DNA from: Eutreptiella sp. 'Long Island Sound 2002'
Lineage: Eukaryota; Euglenozoa; Euglenophyceae; Eutreptiales; Eutreptiaceae
DNA length: 64,000 bases
Direction of reading: 5' to 3'
Assembly: GCA_964036045.1 (NCBI GenBank)
Contig: OZ038381.1
Span: 114,349,790-114,413,789 of the forward strand
The translations under genes were made by a program, and so were the position numbers. Below are positions 53,843 through 64,000 of this stretch, one piece after another (positions within the stretch are counted from its first letter, which is position 1; each line of letters starts with the position of its first letter). The notes under the pieces were generated by a model. The model searched no databases. It worked only from the letters and a program-made list of their open reading frames with translations, and was not told where the DNA came from.

Positions 53843-54556
53843 TTAGAGTTCAGTGATACCCAATGTTGCCTTGACAGCGTCAGACAGGGCTGTCACATCT
53901 GGATCTTCGGACCCAGACAGTAGTTTGGCCAGTAGTTCGGCCGTACGGTCCAGGGCACCATAAGTTGGCTCTGGGAGATGGGAATCTTTCACATAAGCTG
54001 GACACACTTCAGGGTTCCTGCTAGTGGTTGGCAGCTCCGGACGCCATGCTGGCCCTCTCAGCTGCCTCATTAGAGACACAGTGTCGGCCAGGCGCGTAGG
54101 TGGGCCGGAGTAGGGGTAGGAACCGATGTCCGTATGTGGTGGGGATCACCAGGCTTCGAGTGGTTCCTCTCCATCTTCCCCTCGGACAGACTTGTAGTAC
54201 TCTTCGTGGAGAAGGTACTGGTCAATTCTCCTTCTCAGTTCGTCTTGATCCTCAGAGCCTCAAACTGCAGTAGACGAAGATGCAGGGGAGGCTGAACGGG
54301 AGATGGAGACAGCACCTCTTCGGCGAAGGTGCTGCAGGCTGTCACCACGAGCCGCTGAGGCCTCAGTGGTTCAGGGTATTGGTATTTCTCTGGGCGCTTC
54401 TTGTTCCGCCATTCTGTGAATTTGATCTTCTTGAGACCCAGATGCAACTCTGAGCTTGGATTCACTCATTGTGATGGGCCCACTGCTGCCCAGTTGTACT
54501 TGTACACTCCAAATTGGCCAAGTCCTGGCGGACAGTTGTACTGATGGTGTGGACAT
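53843..54556 (-). pseudogene. N-terminal gag pieces of element 2
   Basis: The pieces at 54,371-54,556 (VQLSARTWPIWSVQVQLG, then MSESKLRVASGS), 54,235-54,465, and 53,843-54,079 (LAKLLSGSEDPDVTALSDAV) lie in different frames. A segment between them reads LRRRIDQYLLHEEYYKSVRG before a TGA. They appear to be fragments of one ORF beginning with ATG near 54,466. Confidence 0.5.
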
Positions 54557-54618
54557 ATTTTTTGCTGAATTTAGCTTGTGTACTTCTCAGAGTCGCTTCG
54601 AAAGGTTCTCAAGGGTTG

Positions 54619-54630
54619 CCTCTGCTACCG
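54619..54630 (-). promoter_or_regulatory. Candidate primer binding site of element 2
   Basis: In sense CGGTAGCAGAGG, six bases after the LTR end CA. It matches the common initiator-tRNA-type site TGGTATCAGAGC at 9 of 12 positions. The mismatch at the first base fits a decayed copy. Confidence 0.4.
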
Positions 54631-54636
54631 GAAGGT

Positions 54637-55347
54637 TGTCCTTGATTAGTGCGCTAATGGGTTTGATGAAATCCTGCAGATTGTGGTGTTCAAAACCGAA
54701 CCAAACCAGCAAGTAGAGCAATAACAGGATGTGGATCGAATCGATGAAAAGTTTTGAAAGCCAGTGTATCACAGAAGGGCTGCAGATAGACAAAGCAGGC
54801 ATATGTACGAAGATTCAATCACAAATGGATAAAACAAATCATTTTTATGAGAAAACTGGCATGACTGTAGCCTCCAAATTAGCATCAAGCACTTCAAGTG
54901 CACTCTTTTGGATGTAATGGAGTTGATTAGGAATCTGGGGCAAAGGAATTAGGCCACACACAGAATATGACTTGGCCAAGCAACTGAATTCAGAATCAGT
55001 TAAAGAGTAGAACCACAATAAGTGGTAGAATCAGTTGAGTATAGGGGTTTTGAAGTGGGGGACCACTAGGCGTAACCTACAAGGCATTAGGGATAAAATG
55101 CCTATTTTATTTCGGTATTTCGGAGGTACCTCCATAATGGAAGTTACCTCTGCTCGGTTGAGTAGTAGGGGTGAACTTCATGGGGGGCTAAGGTTATAAC
55201 CCTAGTTACTTTGAGAAAGTGTACTTTAAGCTTCAAAAGAGAGATAAAAATGCTTAAGTAAGTCTTAGCATCAACAAAAGGGTTTTAGGGGGGGCTTTGC
55301 CTGGATCAAGACCTCCAAGAAAGACATGGCAGTTAATTTTTCTTACT
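54637..55347 (-). repeat. 5' LTR of element 2, truncated by a family S insertion
   Basis: Matches 10,312-11,015 and, in part, 2,201-2,530. In sense it ends ...CAAGGACA next to the candidate primer binding site. Its other end is cut at 55,347, where family S sequence begins (gagggtgtgctcccg on the plus strand). Confidence 0.7.
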
Positions 55348-55639
55348 GAGGGTGTGCTCCCGTGCTTGCGCACGTCCCCTCCCTTGGGCAGAACCCTAGG
55401 GGTTCACAGGACTTCATGGCGTATCCCATTCCCAAGGCATGCATGCATGTTCGTGGTACTGGGGTTCGGAGGCGCTCGGGTGTCGCACGCTCTGCCTCGA
55501 GTCCCAAAGCAGCGCAGGCCTTAGGATGCAGCCTTAGACCCAGGTTCCGGATCTCGTTTGGCCGGGTCATCTGCATGGCACGGGCTGCCTCAGTGCCCGG
55601 GCTATGGACACTGGGTTTCCTGCTGTTGTATGGCGCTTG
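55348..55639 (-). mobile_element. Conserved 3' block of family S copy 4, lacking the last ~210 bp
   Basis: Reverse complement of 1,700-1,990 and 44,240-44,515, including the atgcatgcat palindrome and ctcgagtcccaaagcagcg. The terminal portion with the (ccta)n tail is absent; the match stops at caccctc, where the LTR of element 2 begins. Either this end was lost or the two sequences were joined by rearrangement. Confidence 0.75.
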
Positions 55640-57560
55640 TGTTTGGGTCTGCGTTGTGCTTGGGCTTGGGTTTCAGCTGCGCCCCGGCACTCCTGGCTGG
55701 GGTGTTGGGGTGTGTGTGTGCTTGTGTGCGCGCTCTGCTTGTACCCCATCACTCCTGGCTGGGGCGTGCGGTGTGGCTGTGTGTGCTTAGACTCAGGTTT
55801 TGGCTGCGCCCTGCCACTCCTGGCTGGAATGTTTTGGTCTGTGTGTGCTTGTGTGCGCGCTCTGCTTGTACCCCACCACTCCTGGCTGGGGTGTGCGGCG
55901 TGGGTTTGTGTGCTGGGGCTCAGGTCTCGGCTTCGACCGGCCACTCCTGGCTGGGGTGTTGGGGTGTGTGTGTGTGTGTGTGTGTGTACGCGCTCCGCTG
56001 GTACCCCGCCAATCCTGGCTGGGGTGTGTGGTGTGGGTGTGTGTGCCTGGCATCAGGTTTCGGCTGCGCCCCGCCACTCCTGGCGGGGGTGTTGGGCTGT
56101 GTGTGTGTTTGTGTGCGCGCTACACTTGTACCCCGCCACTCCTGGCTGGGGTGTGCTGTGTGGGTGGGTGTGCTTGGGCCCTGGCTTCGGCTGTGCCCCT
56201 CCACTCCTGGCTGGGGTGTCGGGCTGTGGGGGTGCTTGTGTGCGCGCTCCGCTTGTACCCCGTCACTCCTGGCTGGGGTGTGGGGTGTGCGTGTGTGTGC
56301 TTGGGCTCGGGTTTCGGCTGCGCCCCGCCACTCCTGGCTGGGGTGTTGGGGTGTGTGTGTGCTTGTGTGCGTGCTCCGCCTGTACCCCGCCACTCCTGGC
56401 TGGGGTGTGCGGTGTGGATGTGTGTGCCTGGGCTCGGGTTTCGGCTGCGCCCTGCCAGTCCTGGCCGGGGTGTTCGGGTGTGTGTCTGCTTGTGTGCGTG
56501 CTCCGCTTGTACCCCGTCACTCCTGGCTGCGGTGTGGGGTGTGCGTGTGTGTGCTTGGGCTCCGGCTTTGGCTGCGCCCCGCCACTCCTGGCTGGGGTGT
56601 TGGGGTGTGTGTGTGCTTGTGTGCATGCTCTGCTTGTACCCCGCCACTCCTCGCTGGGGTGTGCGGTGTGGGTGTGTGTGCTTCGGATCGGGTTTTGGCT
56701 GCGCCCCGCCACTCCTGGCTCGGGTGTTGGGTAGTGTGTGTTTTGTGTGCGCGCTTCGCTTGTATCCCGCCTCTCCTGGCTGGAATGTGCTGTCTGGATG
56801 TGTGTGCTTGGGCTCAGGTTTCGGCTTCGCCCCGCCACTCCTGGCTGGGGTGTTGGGCTGTGTGTGTTTTCTTGTGCGCGCTGCGCTCGTACCCCGCCAC
56901 TCCTGCCCGGGCTGTGCGCTGTGGGTGTGTGTGCTTTGGCGCAGGTTTTGGCTGCGCCCCGCCTCTGCTGGCTGGGGTAAAGGGGTCTGTGTGTGTTTGT
57001 GTGCGCGCTCCTCCTGTACCCCGCCATTCCTGGCTGGGGTGTGCGGTGTGGGTGTGTGCTCTTGGGCTTGGGTTTCGGCTGCGCCCCGCCACTGCTGGCT
57101 GAGGTGTTGGGGTGTGCGTGTGCGTGCTCCGCTTGTACCCTGCCACTCCTGGCTCGGCTGTGCTGTATGGGTGTGTGTGCTTGCGCTTGGGTTTCGGCTG
57201 CAGCCCGCCACTCCTGGCCGGGGTGTGGGGGTGTGTGTGCGTTCCTATGCGCGCTCCGCTTGTACCCCGCCACTCCTGGCTGGGGTGTGCGGTGTGGGTG
57301 TCTGTGCTTGGGCTCAGGCTTCGGCTGCGCTCCGCCGGTGCTGGCTGGGGTGTTGGGGTCTGTGTGCGTTTGTGTGTGCGCTCCTCCCGTACCCCGCCAA
57401 TCCTGGCTGGGGTGTGCGGCTTGGGTGTGTGTGCTTCGGCTCGGGTTTCGGCTGTGCCCGGCCACTCCTGGCTGGGGTGTTGGGGTGTGTCTGATTGTGT
57501 GGGCGCTCTGCTTGTACCCCGCCACTCTTGGCTTGGGCTTGTGGTGTGTGGGTTGGGTGT
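55640..57560 (-). repeat. Dimeric minisatellite of family S copy 4
   Basis: About 31 units of the ~62-bp repeat, reverse-complemented (ccccgccactcctggctggggtgt). The two subtypes alternate as in copy 1. It is the longest array in the window. Long open frames on both strands (over 500 codons) are by-products of the absence of stop triplets in the unit. Confidence 0.9.
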
Positions 57561-58690
57561 TGTCTGACACCTGTTCCTGTGCTGTGGTTGGTTGCGTGTT
57601 GTGCGCGCTGCCCGGGTTTGCGGCATCAGGTGGCTGTTGTTGCTTGGCACCTGTCCGTGTGCCTTGGTTGTGGACGGCGGCATGCCTCTCGGGCGTGCCT
57701 TGTGGCCCTGTATTGGTGCGCCGCGCCTCGTCCGGTCCGGTCGCTCTGAGTGCTCTGGTCGACTTTCCCGACGCCGTGGTGCCCTTTGCCATCCCGAGCG
57801 CTTGCGCCCCCGGATTTACTGGATGGCTGCGCGGGGCACGTGGAGGCCGACCGGGAACCGGGTTCTTTCTGCCTGCCGCTGGCCCCCGCCGAGGCAGGGG
57901 CTCTGGGCTCGCTCCGCGTCGTACCCGTTTGGGGCCCCGCGATCGGGTTGTCACTGGCGGGTCCCTCCGGCATTGGTCTTGGGCTGCGTGCGCCGCAGTG
58001 GTTTGCGTGTGTGGACCAGGTCACTGACGCGTCCGGTGTGCCGTACCGCCCGTCTTTCGACGAGGGACTTGGCCGGTGCACCGGGGCTGTGGACGCCAAA
58101 ACCTTCTGTTGCGGGTCGGAGAATGCCACGCCCGGGTCCTGTGCGTGTGTGCGTGTGCGTGCCCCTCTTGGCGGGGTCGGGTCGGTCGGCCTCTGGGCCG
58201 TGTTTGGGGGCGCCTCACCTTTTCCTGTGGCCGGTGTTGGTGCGCTCTTTGTTTGTTCAGCCCCCCCCGGGCTGGGGTTGCCCTGTTTGTGGTTGTTGTT
58301 GGGGGGTTTTTTTTTCTTGTTGCGCCCCCGCTGTCTCCGGCCTTCCGTGTTTCCCGGCCTGGTGTGCCTTGGGCCTGGGCGTCTTGTGGTCCTCCACCCC
58401 CCCCCCCCTTTTTTTTGCTTTTTTATTTTTATTTTTTCTTGCGCGCCCCCTTGTCTCTGGTGTTCCGTGGTTTCCAACTGGGGCCGCCATGGGCCTTGGT
58501 GCTCTGTGGTCCTCCCTCGTGGCCACCCTCTGTGTTTTTTTTTTCTCCTTCCTTCACCCCCCACCTTTTGTTTGCTTGCCGAGCTCCTGTTTTTTGTTTG
58601 TTTCCTCTTTTTTTTTGTTTTCGGCTTCTGCCCTTTCTTCTTTTTCTGCCTTGGTGTGGCCGTTGTGTGGTCCTTGGGCTGGTTTGTGTG
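57561..58690 (-). other. 3' untranslated segment of family S copy 4
   Basis: On the minus strand C/A/G-rich with purine runs; on the plus strand poly-T and poly-C runs (58,395-58,440 and around 58,605). Open frames of 300-470 codons in several frames are low-complexity and not supported. Equivalent to 42,801-43,639 in copy 3. Confidence 0.4.
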
Positions 58691-59600
58691 TCCTGGGCTG
58701 TGGGGTGTGCTGGTGTGCGTTGCTAGGCGTTGTGCCCAGGCTGGGGCCTGTTTGCGCTTGCGCTGTGTCGGTGGGTGCTCCCTGGCTGTGCCCGCTCTGT
58801 GTGTGTTGTTCCCTGTTGTGCTGCAGTGTTGTGGTGTGTTTTGTGTTTTGCCCGGTGCTGTGTGGCGTGCCTGTGTTGTGCTTGGTTCTTGCTCCGTGCT
58901 GCTGCCCCCTGTTGCCGTTGCCTGGTCCCCTGTCGTGACCCGTGGTTGTGTTCTGTCCTTGGTTGGGGTGCTGCGTTGCTCTGGTGTGCGGCTGTCGTGC
59001 GGTCAGCTGCTGTCTGCGTCGCGTCTTGCTGGTGGTGCCGTGTTGTTTTGTTCGCGCTGGCTGGTGCTGTGTGTTGTAGCCTGCGGTTGCCGGCTGTTCG
59101 TTGCTGCGTCTGGTTGCCTGCTGTTGTTTTCCGCTGGCGTGTGTTGTCGCGGGTGCTCCTGCCTGGCCGCGTAGCATGCTGCCCTGCTGTGTGCTGTGGT
59201 TTCTTGTGGTGCCCCGCTCCCCTGTGCTGTGTCCTGTGTTCTGTGGTGCTGTGTTGCCGTGTGGTGCCGTGCTGTGGCGACCTGTTGTCCCTTTTCCTTT
59301 GCTGGTGGTGTTGGTTTGTGTCCTTTCCCTGTGTGTGCGGTGCTGTGTTCCGCTGCGGGTTGTGTTGTTCGGTGCTAGTTTGGTTTGCGCTGTTGTTGGT
59401 GCCTCTTGCTGTGGTGTGTCGCTGTGTGTTGTGGTGTCTCCCTTGGTGTTCTGTGGTGTACTGGTGCTGCCCTGGTGTGTCGTGGTGTCTTGCCGTGCCG
59501 TGCTGTGTTCTGTGGTGCTGCGTCGCCTTGTGGTGCCGTGGTGCTGTGCTGTGCTGTGTGTTTTCCATTGCTGCGGGTGTTCTTTTTTCCTTCAAAAACC
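58691..59600 (-). repeat. CA-rich simple repeat of family S copy 4
   Basis: Degenerate cacagcac/cacggcac-type units on the minus strand (tgtgttgtgctgtg on the plus strand) over about 900 bp, against 240 bp in copy 3. Copy 4 has no coding part upstream, so it is 5'-truncated within the 3' region. Confidence 0.65.
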
Positions 59601-60230
59601 ATCTTTTGGTTTTTGAAAATAAAAGGGAAAAATAATAAAAACAAAATTATACTGTTACCAATAGCATGCATGCAGGCAGGCAGCAAGACCATTGCGGGCT
59701 CACTGTCTTACGTGTAACCCCTCGGCCTTGACGTTGATGGCGTCGTCTTTGCTGTCTTTCCCTTTTTTCCCCTTTTTGACTTGACTTGAGTCGTTGTTGC
59801 CCGCTCCAGCCTGCAGCAGAAAGGGGGGCGAAAACGGTGAGGGTGGGTTGGAGAGAGGAAGCTGGGGGTACATGGAGAGAACAAGAAAGCGGGAGAGTGC
59901 CAGAGGGAGGGCGTGGCGTGTTACAAAAATATTTTTCCGTTTTTGCGCGCTGCTCGCAAAGCTTTTTTCTTTACCTATACGGCGTGTTAGAGGGCGAGAG
60001 GCACGGCGCTGTACTCCTAAGTTTGGTACGGTGATTACGGCGTTAACTATTCACCTATTTAAGCCTGAAAAACCTTCGGGGGCGTTTCAACGCGTTTTTC
60101 AGCGCCCTTTTTTGCTTAGCCGTTTTTTATGCTAATTACCCTTATTGTTCGCTATTTAGAAAGTTTTTTCGTCGTGTTTTACTGATTTTTTTTTCCATCT
60201 GGCAACAAGGCGCAGCGCGCCCGACGGATG
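59601..60230. other. AT-richer spacer, no gene seen
   Basis: Includes an A/T-rich stretch (59,585-59,660) with a short inverted repeat aaaaaccatctttt/ggtttttgaaaataaaag, a gcatgcatgcaggcaggcagc tract at 59,666, and poly-T runs near 60,108 and 60,189. No feature supported. Confidence 0.4.
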
Positions 60231-61173
60231 ATACAGGCGGTTGCAGGTGGCCTGCAAGGCCTGTCGGCTGGACACGTGGCCTGCCAGAAACTGACACTCC
60301 AGAGCGGCTCAAGACCAGGAACCAACGGCTATGCCAAAGTGCTGCTTATACACGGTGTCCAGGGTGGCTGGTAGTTGAAGGACGAGCGCTCCCCGGTGCA
60401 TGAGGACGATGCAGTCCGTCAGCCCCATACTGGGGGGCGCAGTCCGCGGTGTTGCCAAGCGAAGGCTGTCCTTGGCCTCATCATGGGCCCAAGCGTTGAG
60501 GCTGGGGATGGAGCCAAATGTCAGGCCCCTGTGCTGGGCACGCGGTGAACCAGGGGTCCCACAAGGCGGCGTCACTGACTGCTTGCATGTCCACTCGTAC
60601 CCAGCGGTCCTTCTGCACGTATGCCGCCTGTCTGTTGACGTCGGGGAGCCTCGCTTCATGCGTGGCCGGCTGTGTGTCTGGCCTTAGTGCCAGGCCCACG
60701 AACGGCTCCAGCGGGACTGTCGGCAGGCAGAGAGCGCGGCGCGTGGCTCCTGTGATGGCTGTTGTATGCAGGGTATCCACCCTGGACCGCTACCCCCCCT
60801 CATGCGCCCGCTGGGACACCAGCGCCCCGAGGGCGTGGATTTCGTCCGGGCTGTACAGGGGGGGATGGGGGGCCAAGGAAGGGAGCTCTCATATGGGCTG
60901 CCCCTGGCGCGGGACCAACCCATTGGCGACGGCATGGGTTGCGGCAACGTAGATGTCGGGGCGGCCAGGTGTCAGCGCCAGGAAAGCCCAGTAAATATCC
61001 AGGAGCGCCACCATGTGTTCCAGAACCTGGGTGGCGGCCAACGCCGTGGGAAAAAGACATGTGTTCCAGAACCTCCGGATGCAACGCCCTCCAGCAATAC
61101 CGCTTCCAGGCGCACGCTTCAGCCGCCGCTGAGCTGAGCTGGACGGTGGCCAAAATGGCCATGTGGGCGCAGT
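60231..61173 (-). pseudogene. Degenerate continuation of family T ORF2
   Basis: After the EEP start, the minus strand carries short frames at 60,800-61,189, 60,481-60,780 and 60,309-60,659 with ordinary composition but no recognisable EEP, RT or RNase H motif. Near the end LQATCNRLYHPSGALRL echoes TCNRLY at 10,085. The element is truncated or rearranged here. Confidence 0.35.
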
Positions 61174-62325
61174 CTATCGGCAACGCCACTGCTTCTGCCT
61201 CCGATACAGCGCCTGTTGCAAACCGTGCCTCGCCAGAGGCAGGAGCACTGCAAGCCAGTCTATGCAGTCGTGGAGTACGGTGTGGTCGTTGGCAGGGACT
61301 TGGGCTCGGCGCCAGGCTATGAAACAGCCGGCAGTCAGCCCGCTGACCTGGGACAGGTGCGCCTGGTAGTGATCAGGCAGTGAAGCTGTGACAGCATCCG
61401 GGTCCCATGTCTCCTGCAGGAGCAGGACATCAGGGTGCAGCACCAGGATCCAGCTGTGCAGTAAGTCAGTCTGGTGTGGCAGGGCGCAGAGGTTGTTGAT
61501 CAGGGCGGTGAGAGGTGCCATGGACGCTGGCTGGGCCAAGGGCTCTGGGGGACGGAGCGACTGGACCCATCCTGGGGCGGGGTGTAATGCGGTCTGCGGG
61601 GGTTTGCATACGTCCTGGGACGGGATACCTGACGCTGGGACTGCGTCTCGCAACTCCAACTGGTCACAAACTGTGCGGAAACGAGGTGCCACCGCTGTGG
61701 TGAGCACCTGCGAAGGCTGCACATTGCGGGTACAGAAAGGGCGCGCCCACACGGGCACCGGGGGGCGATGGGAGGAGCGGGTGGCCCACAAGCCGGGACC
61801 CCCACACGCGCCACACAGGCTAGCCTCCGCGTGATACAGCTGGGTAGGCGGGGCCTGGGAATTGAGGTGGTATCCTGCATGGGCTGGGGCTGTGTACACG
61901 TAGGCGCCGGCGGCAGGTAATGTTGTAGGTGCTGCCGGTGCCGGCATTGCCTTGTCCCAAAACAGGATGAGGCGATCTGCATGACGGTACGGAGGTGTGA
62001 CAACCACGGGCTGTCGGTCGGCGACGGTGATCACAGCGCTTGGCCACATGCAGACAGTGCGCAACGCCGACAAGAGGGTGCAGACGGGCCACACTCTTCT
62101 CAGGCCGTCGCGTGTGGCCGGCGGGAGGGTTGAGAGGGCATTGAGCAGGGTGGGGGAGCTGGGGGAGTCAACTGGCAAGGTGAGGAAGGCTGGGCCGCCA
62201 CAGTGGCAGCAAAGGAGGGGCGGGGGGTGGAGGGCATGGAGGGAGCCGCAGTGGATGCACGCGTGGCACGCTGAGGGGGCTGGCGCTTGCGTCCGCTGGA
62301 GTGGCAGAGCCGTCAGAGTTCCCAC
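61174..62325 (-). pseudogene. Family T ORF2 N-terminus with start of an EEP endonuclease domain
   Basis: A 383-codon frame. The first ~280 codons are Pro/Ala/His/Cys-rich with a possible zinc-type cluster (CHACIHCGSLHALH, LLCCHCGG). Near 61,500-61,380 it reads ALINNLCALPHQTDLLHSWI and HPDVLLLQETWDPDAV, then LTAGCFIAWRR and DCIDWLAVLLPLA. The LLLQETW block is the conserved catalytic-Glu motif of non-LTR endonucleases. The later GDxN and SDH motifs are not found in the following 900 bp, so the domain is incomplete. Confidence 0.6.
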
Positions 62326-63120
62326 CTTGGCGTAGACCTCTGGTAGCTGGGTCCACTGCGTGCTGGCTTGGAGGGTGCACGGCGCGCGAGTGCAGGGGGG
62401 CCAGCTGAGGGGGCAGGCGCTGGAGGAGCGCTAGTGATCGCCGGCGAGAGGTGTTTCAAGGCATGCCGCGGGACATGTCTACTACACTTTGAACTGGCGG
62501 GGCCCAAGTCTCCAGTGCAGGGAGCTGGGGCGGCCATGGTAAGGACGCAGGTTGTGATGAGGGGGGGGCCGGCGCCAGCGCCGCGGCGTTCGGGGTGGTG
62601 GCCTGCTGCCCGCGCGCCTTTTTGTTCGCTTTCGTTGCCGGTTGGCGAAGGCGGCGTTTGATGGCGAACTTCTGTGGGGTGTCTGGTTCACGCTGTGATG
62701 GCGGCGTGGTCAAGGCTGCTCGGAGGCCAAGGCGAACGGCTAGTTGGTGGTCGCTGACCGCCACGCCAGCGTGATGCCCTTCCCGGGCGCTTCCATGTAC
62801 TCGCGTTGGGCCACCGACTCACTCAGGAAGATTTCCGCGCACTTGGATTCCCGTACCGCAGCAAACCCGAACCCCCGGCTGTGGTCTGCGGCTGTGATGA
62901 AGATGGGTACGCCGTGGGCGTGGGACATGACGGACGACAACTCTGTCACGTCCACGCGGCCCAGGTGCGAGATGCGCACCGCCCGCTTGGCCGGGCTGGG
63001 GCTGACGGGCTGGAACCCCGTGGAAGCTGACGCGGCCACCCCTGACGCTAACTGAGGCTGCCCTACCTGAGACTGATGGTTGGCGGGTAGGCTGTCGGTC
63101 AGCTGCAGGGCCCCCGCCAA
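62313..63120 (-). pseudogene. Family T ORF1, C-terminal part
   Basis: The frame at 62,740-63,120 reads VDVTELSSVMSHAHGVPIFI, DHSRGFGFAAVRESKCAEIF, SVAQREYMEAPGKGITLAWR, a compact fold-like sequence. It is followed, after a shift, by basic Pro/Ala-rich sequence (62,456-62,764, with KFAIKRRLRQPATKANKKAR) and a further Pro-rich frame (62,313-62,537). The basic tail suits an ORF1 RNA-binding protein. No zinc knuckle is seen. Confidence 0.45.
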
Positions 63121-63225
63121 GAACTAGTCGGCGGATGCGCGGTCCTGCTTGCCGAGTCGCGAAGCCAGGGACCGCTTGAGCACCGCCAAGGCTTGCCGCT
63201 GCCCGCCTGGCGACACCAGGTGGTG

Positions 63226-63840
63226 CTACACTCCATCCCATAGGGCTTCGCGTAGGCCGCGGAGGTCTCGGACGGGCGCGAAGGAGTTCGTGAAGGCCAC
63301 TGGCAGGTCCCTGTCTTTGAAGAAATCTATTGCGACCGCCCGCCGCTCTGTGGTTCCGTCTCGCTTGGCTTGAGCCAGAAGCTGCTGGACATCCTTCAGC
63401 GTATGGTGGTTGGCGTCAGGGGCTTTCAGCTTGGATCCCAACCGGCTCGCTATTGTCTTGAGGAATTTTTTTGAGCTCTTCGCGCATGGCAGGGCCGTTG
63501 AACGTGGGGCACGCAGCCCACAGGGACCTGGCTGCCGTGGCCAGTATGGCACCGGACACTGCGCACTGCAGGGCCTGGAATGGGCGTGCTGGCACTGCAT
63601 GGGGGTGACTGAGGGCTTGCATCGAGCGTGCGGTATGCGCAGCAGCGATGTCGGTGAGGTTGGCCAGCGATTTCAGCTGCTGTTCAAGCCTCTCGTCATC
63701 CACATCTAGCGGCCCGTCAGGCATGGACAGCCACGTAGGAGCTGCCTCACTGCCTGGTGCTTCCTTGGCCCGCAGTGCCACAATGGCCTCCGCTGCAAGG
63801 ACGGACTTATCGTCAACTCGCCGCTGGAGTTTCAGCTCTC
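63226..63840 (-). pseudogene. Family T ORF1, N-terminal part
   Basis: Two frames join if one base is removed from the A7 run (plus-strand T7 at 63,465-63,471). The first (63,416-63,781) reads DDERLEQQLKSLANLTDIAA and FNGPAMREELKK. The second (63,226-63,600) continues FLKTIASRLGSKLKAPDANH, LKDVQQLLAQAKRDG, AVAIDFFKDRDLPVAFTNSF. Helical and charged, of gag-like character; no named domain recognised. Confidence 0.45.
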
Positions 63841-64000
63841 ACTCCGGCTTCTCGAGGGGGCTGGGGCCAGGGATCTTGCCCACTTCCTTGCTCGGCGTGG
63901 CGTGGCTCTGGATCTTGGGGCAGGCCACAGCGCTACCGTCGCGTTCAGCTGCCGACACAGTCAGCCAGTGCAGTAGCCGGATGCACAGGAGCACTAGCTG
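63841..64000 (-). other. Possible 5' part of the family T element, cut by the window end
   Basis: GC-rich sequence continuing upstream of the ORF1 pieces. No start or UTR boundary can be fixed. Confidence 0.3.

Larger units (their letters stand above)
47543..55347 (-). mobile_element. Element 2: decayed Ty3/gypsy retrotransposon with chromodomain
   Basis: In sense order: 5' LTR (55,347-54,637), a primer-binding-like site, gag pieces, Cys-rich region, protease, extra domain, RT, RNase H, integrase and chromodomain. The frame is broken by at least four shifts, mostly at homopolymers, and by in-frame TAA (51,803, 50,975) and TGA (49,114). The 5' LTR is cut by family S copy 4 and no 3' LTR is visible. 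The general plan is like element 1, but the proteins are only distantly related. Confidence 0.85.

Noticed and set aside
54637-55347. Element 2's LTR paired with repeat E as its other LTR
   Set aside because: E (46,802-47,222) lies at the right place but shares no sequence with the LTR.
55558-57954. Open frames of over 500 codons across the 55.6-57.6 kb array and its flanks
   Set aside because: Same minisatellite in reverse; open in several frames on both strands, with no domain.
57592-59635. Cys/Leu/Val-rich membrane-like proteins on the plus strand at 57.6-59.6 kb
   Set aside because: They derive from G/T-rich complements of the CA-rich repeat and purine tracts of family S copy 4; all three frames give similar low-complexity products.

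Overview
The window is a stretch of repeat-rich, GC-rich eukaryotic nuclear DNA. The evidence is LTR and non-LTR retrotransposons with chromodomain integrases, long minisatellites, and no bacterial-type operons. I found no host protein gene, rRNA or tRNA that I can support. The species cannot be fixed from the sequence. A large-genome alga or other protist is my guess, from the mix of element families.

Two LTR retrotransposons form the backbone. Element 1 (12,645-29,524, minus strand) is a nearly complete Ty3/gypsy chromovirus of about 16.9 kb. It has very long LTRs (3,023 and 2,670 bp, TG...CA ends), a 4-bp target duplication GTCT, a polypurine tract, a 1,643-codon pol (PR, an extra domain, RT, RNase H, integrase, chromodomain) and a gag in the same frame as pol, separated from it by one UAG. 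Upstream of gag lies a coiled-coil ORF in the -1-related frame, itself preceded in frame by two UAGs and a 110-codon ORF. Element 2 (47,543-55,347, minus) is a decayed chromodomain Ty3/gypsy element broken by frameshifts and nonsense codons. Its 5' LTR (54,637-55,347) is also present as solo or partial copies at 10,312-11,015 and about 2,201-2,530. Both elements carry a related domain between protease and reverse transcriptase.

The rest is mostly remnants of a non-LTR (LINE-like) family, here called family S. Copies are at 1-2,195 (+), about 2,540-8,520 (-), about 36,029-44,735 (+), 55,348-59,600 (-), and a 3' tip at 10,092-10,300 (-). The combined structure is an endonuclease/exonuclease/phosphatase domain (EEP), [RT missing in both informative copies], RNase H, a CCHC/CHHC zinc motif, a possible cysteine protease, a very long Pro/Arg/Ser-rich tail, and a 3' region. 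The 3' region has a CA-rich simple repeat, a dimeric ~62-bp minisatellite, a conserved ~480-bp terminal block and a (CCTA)n tail. The sense strand is strikingly poor in T, so long ORFs appear in several frames at once. A second non-LTR element, family T, with ORF1 and the start of an EEP domain, lies at 60,231-64,000 (-), and a possible relative at 9,210-10,091 (-).

Other repeats: a ~1.9-kb direct repeat D (34,143-36,028 and 44,732-46,617) flanking the big plus-strand S copy; a ~430-bp repeat E (30,054-30,483 and 46,802-47,222); a ~2-kb degenerate ~21-bp minisatellite (31,081-33,130); and a short ~140-bp degenerate tandem array (11,780-12,310). The history reads as nested insertions: S copies landed in an LTR of element 2 and next to repeat D, and element 1 inserted last with recognisable ends.
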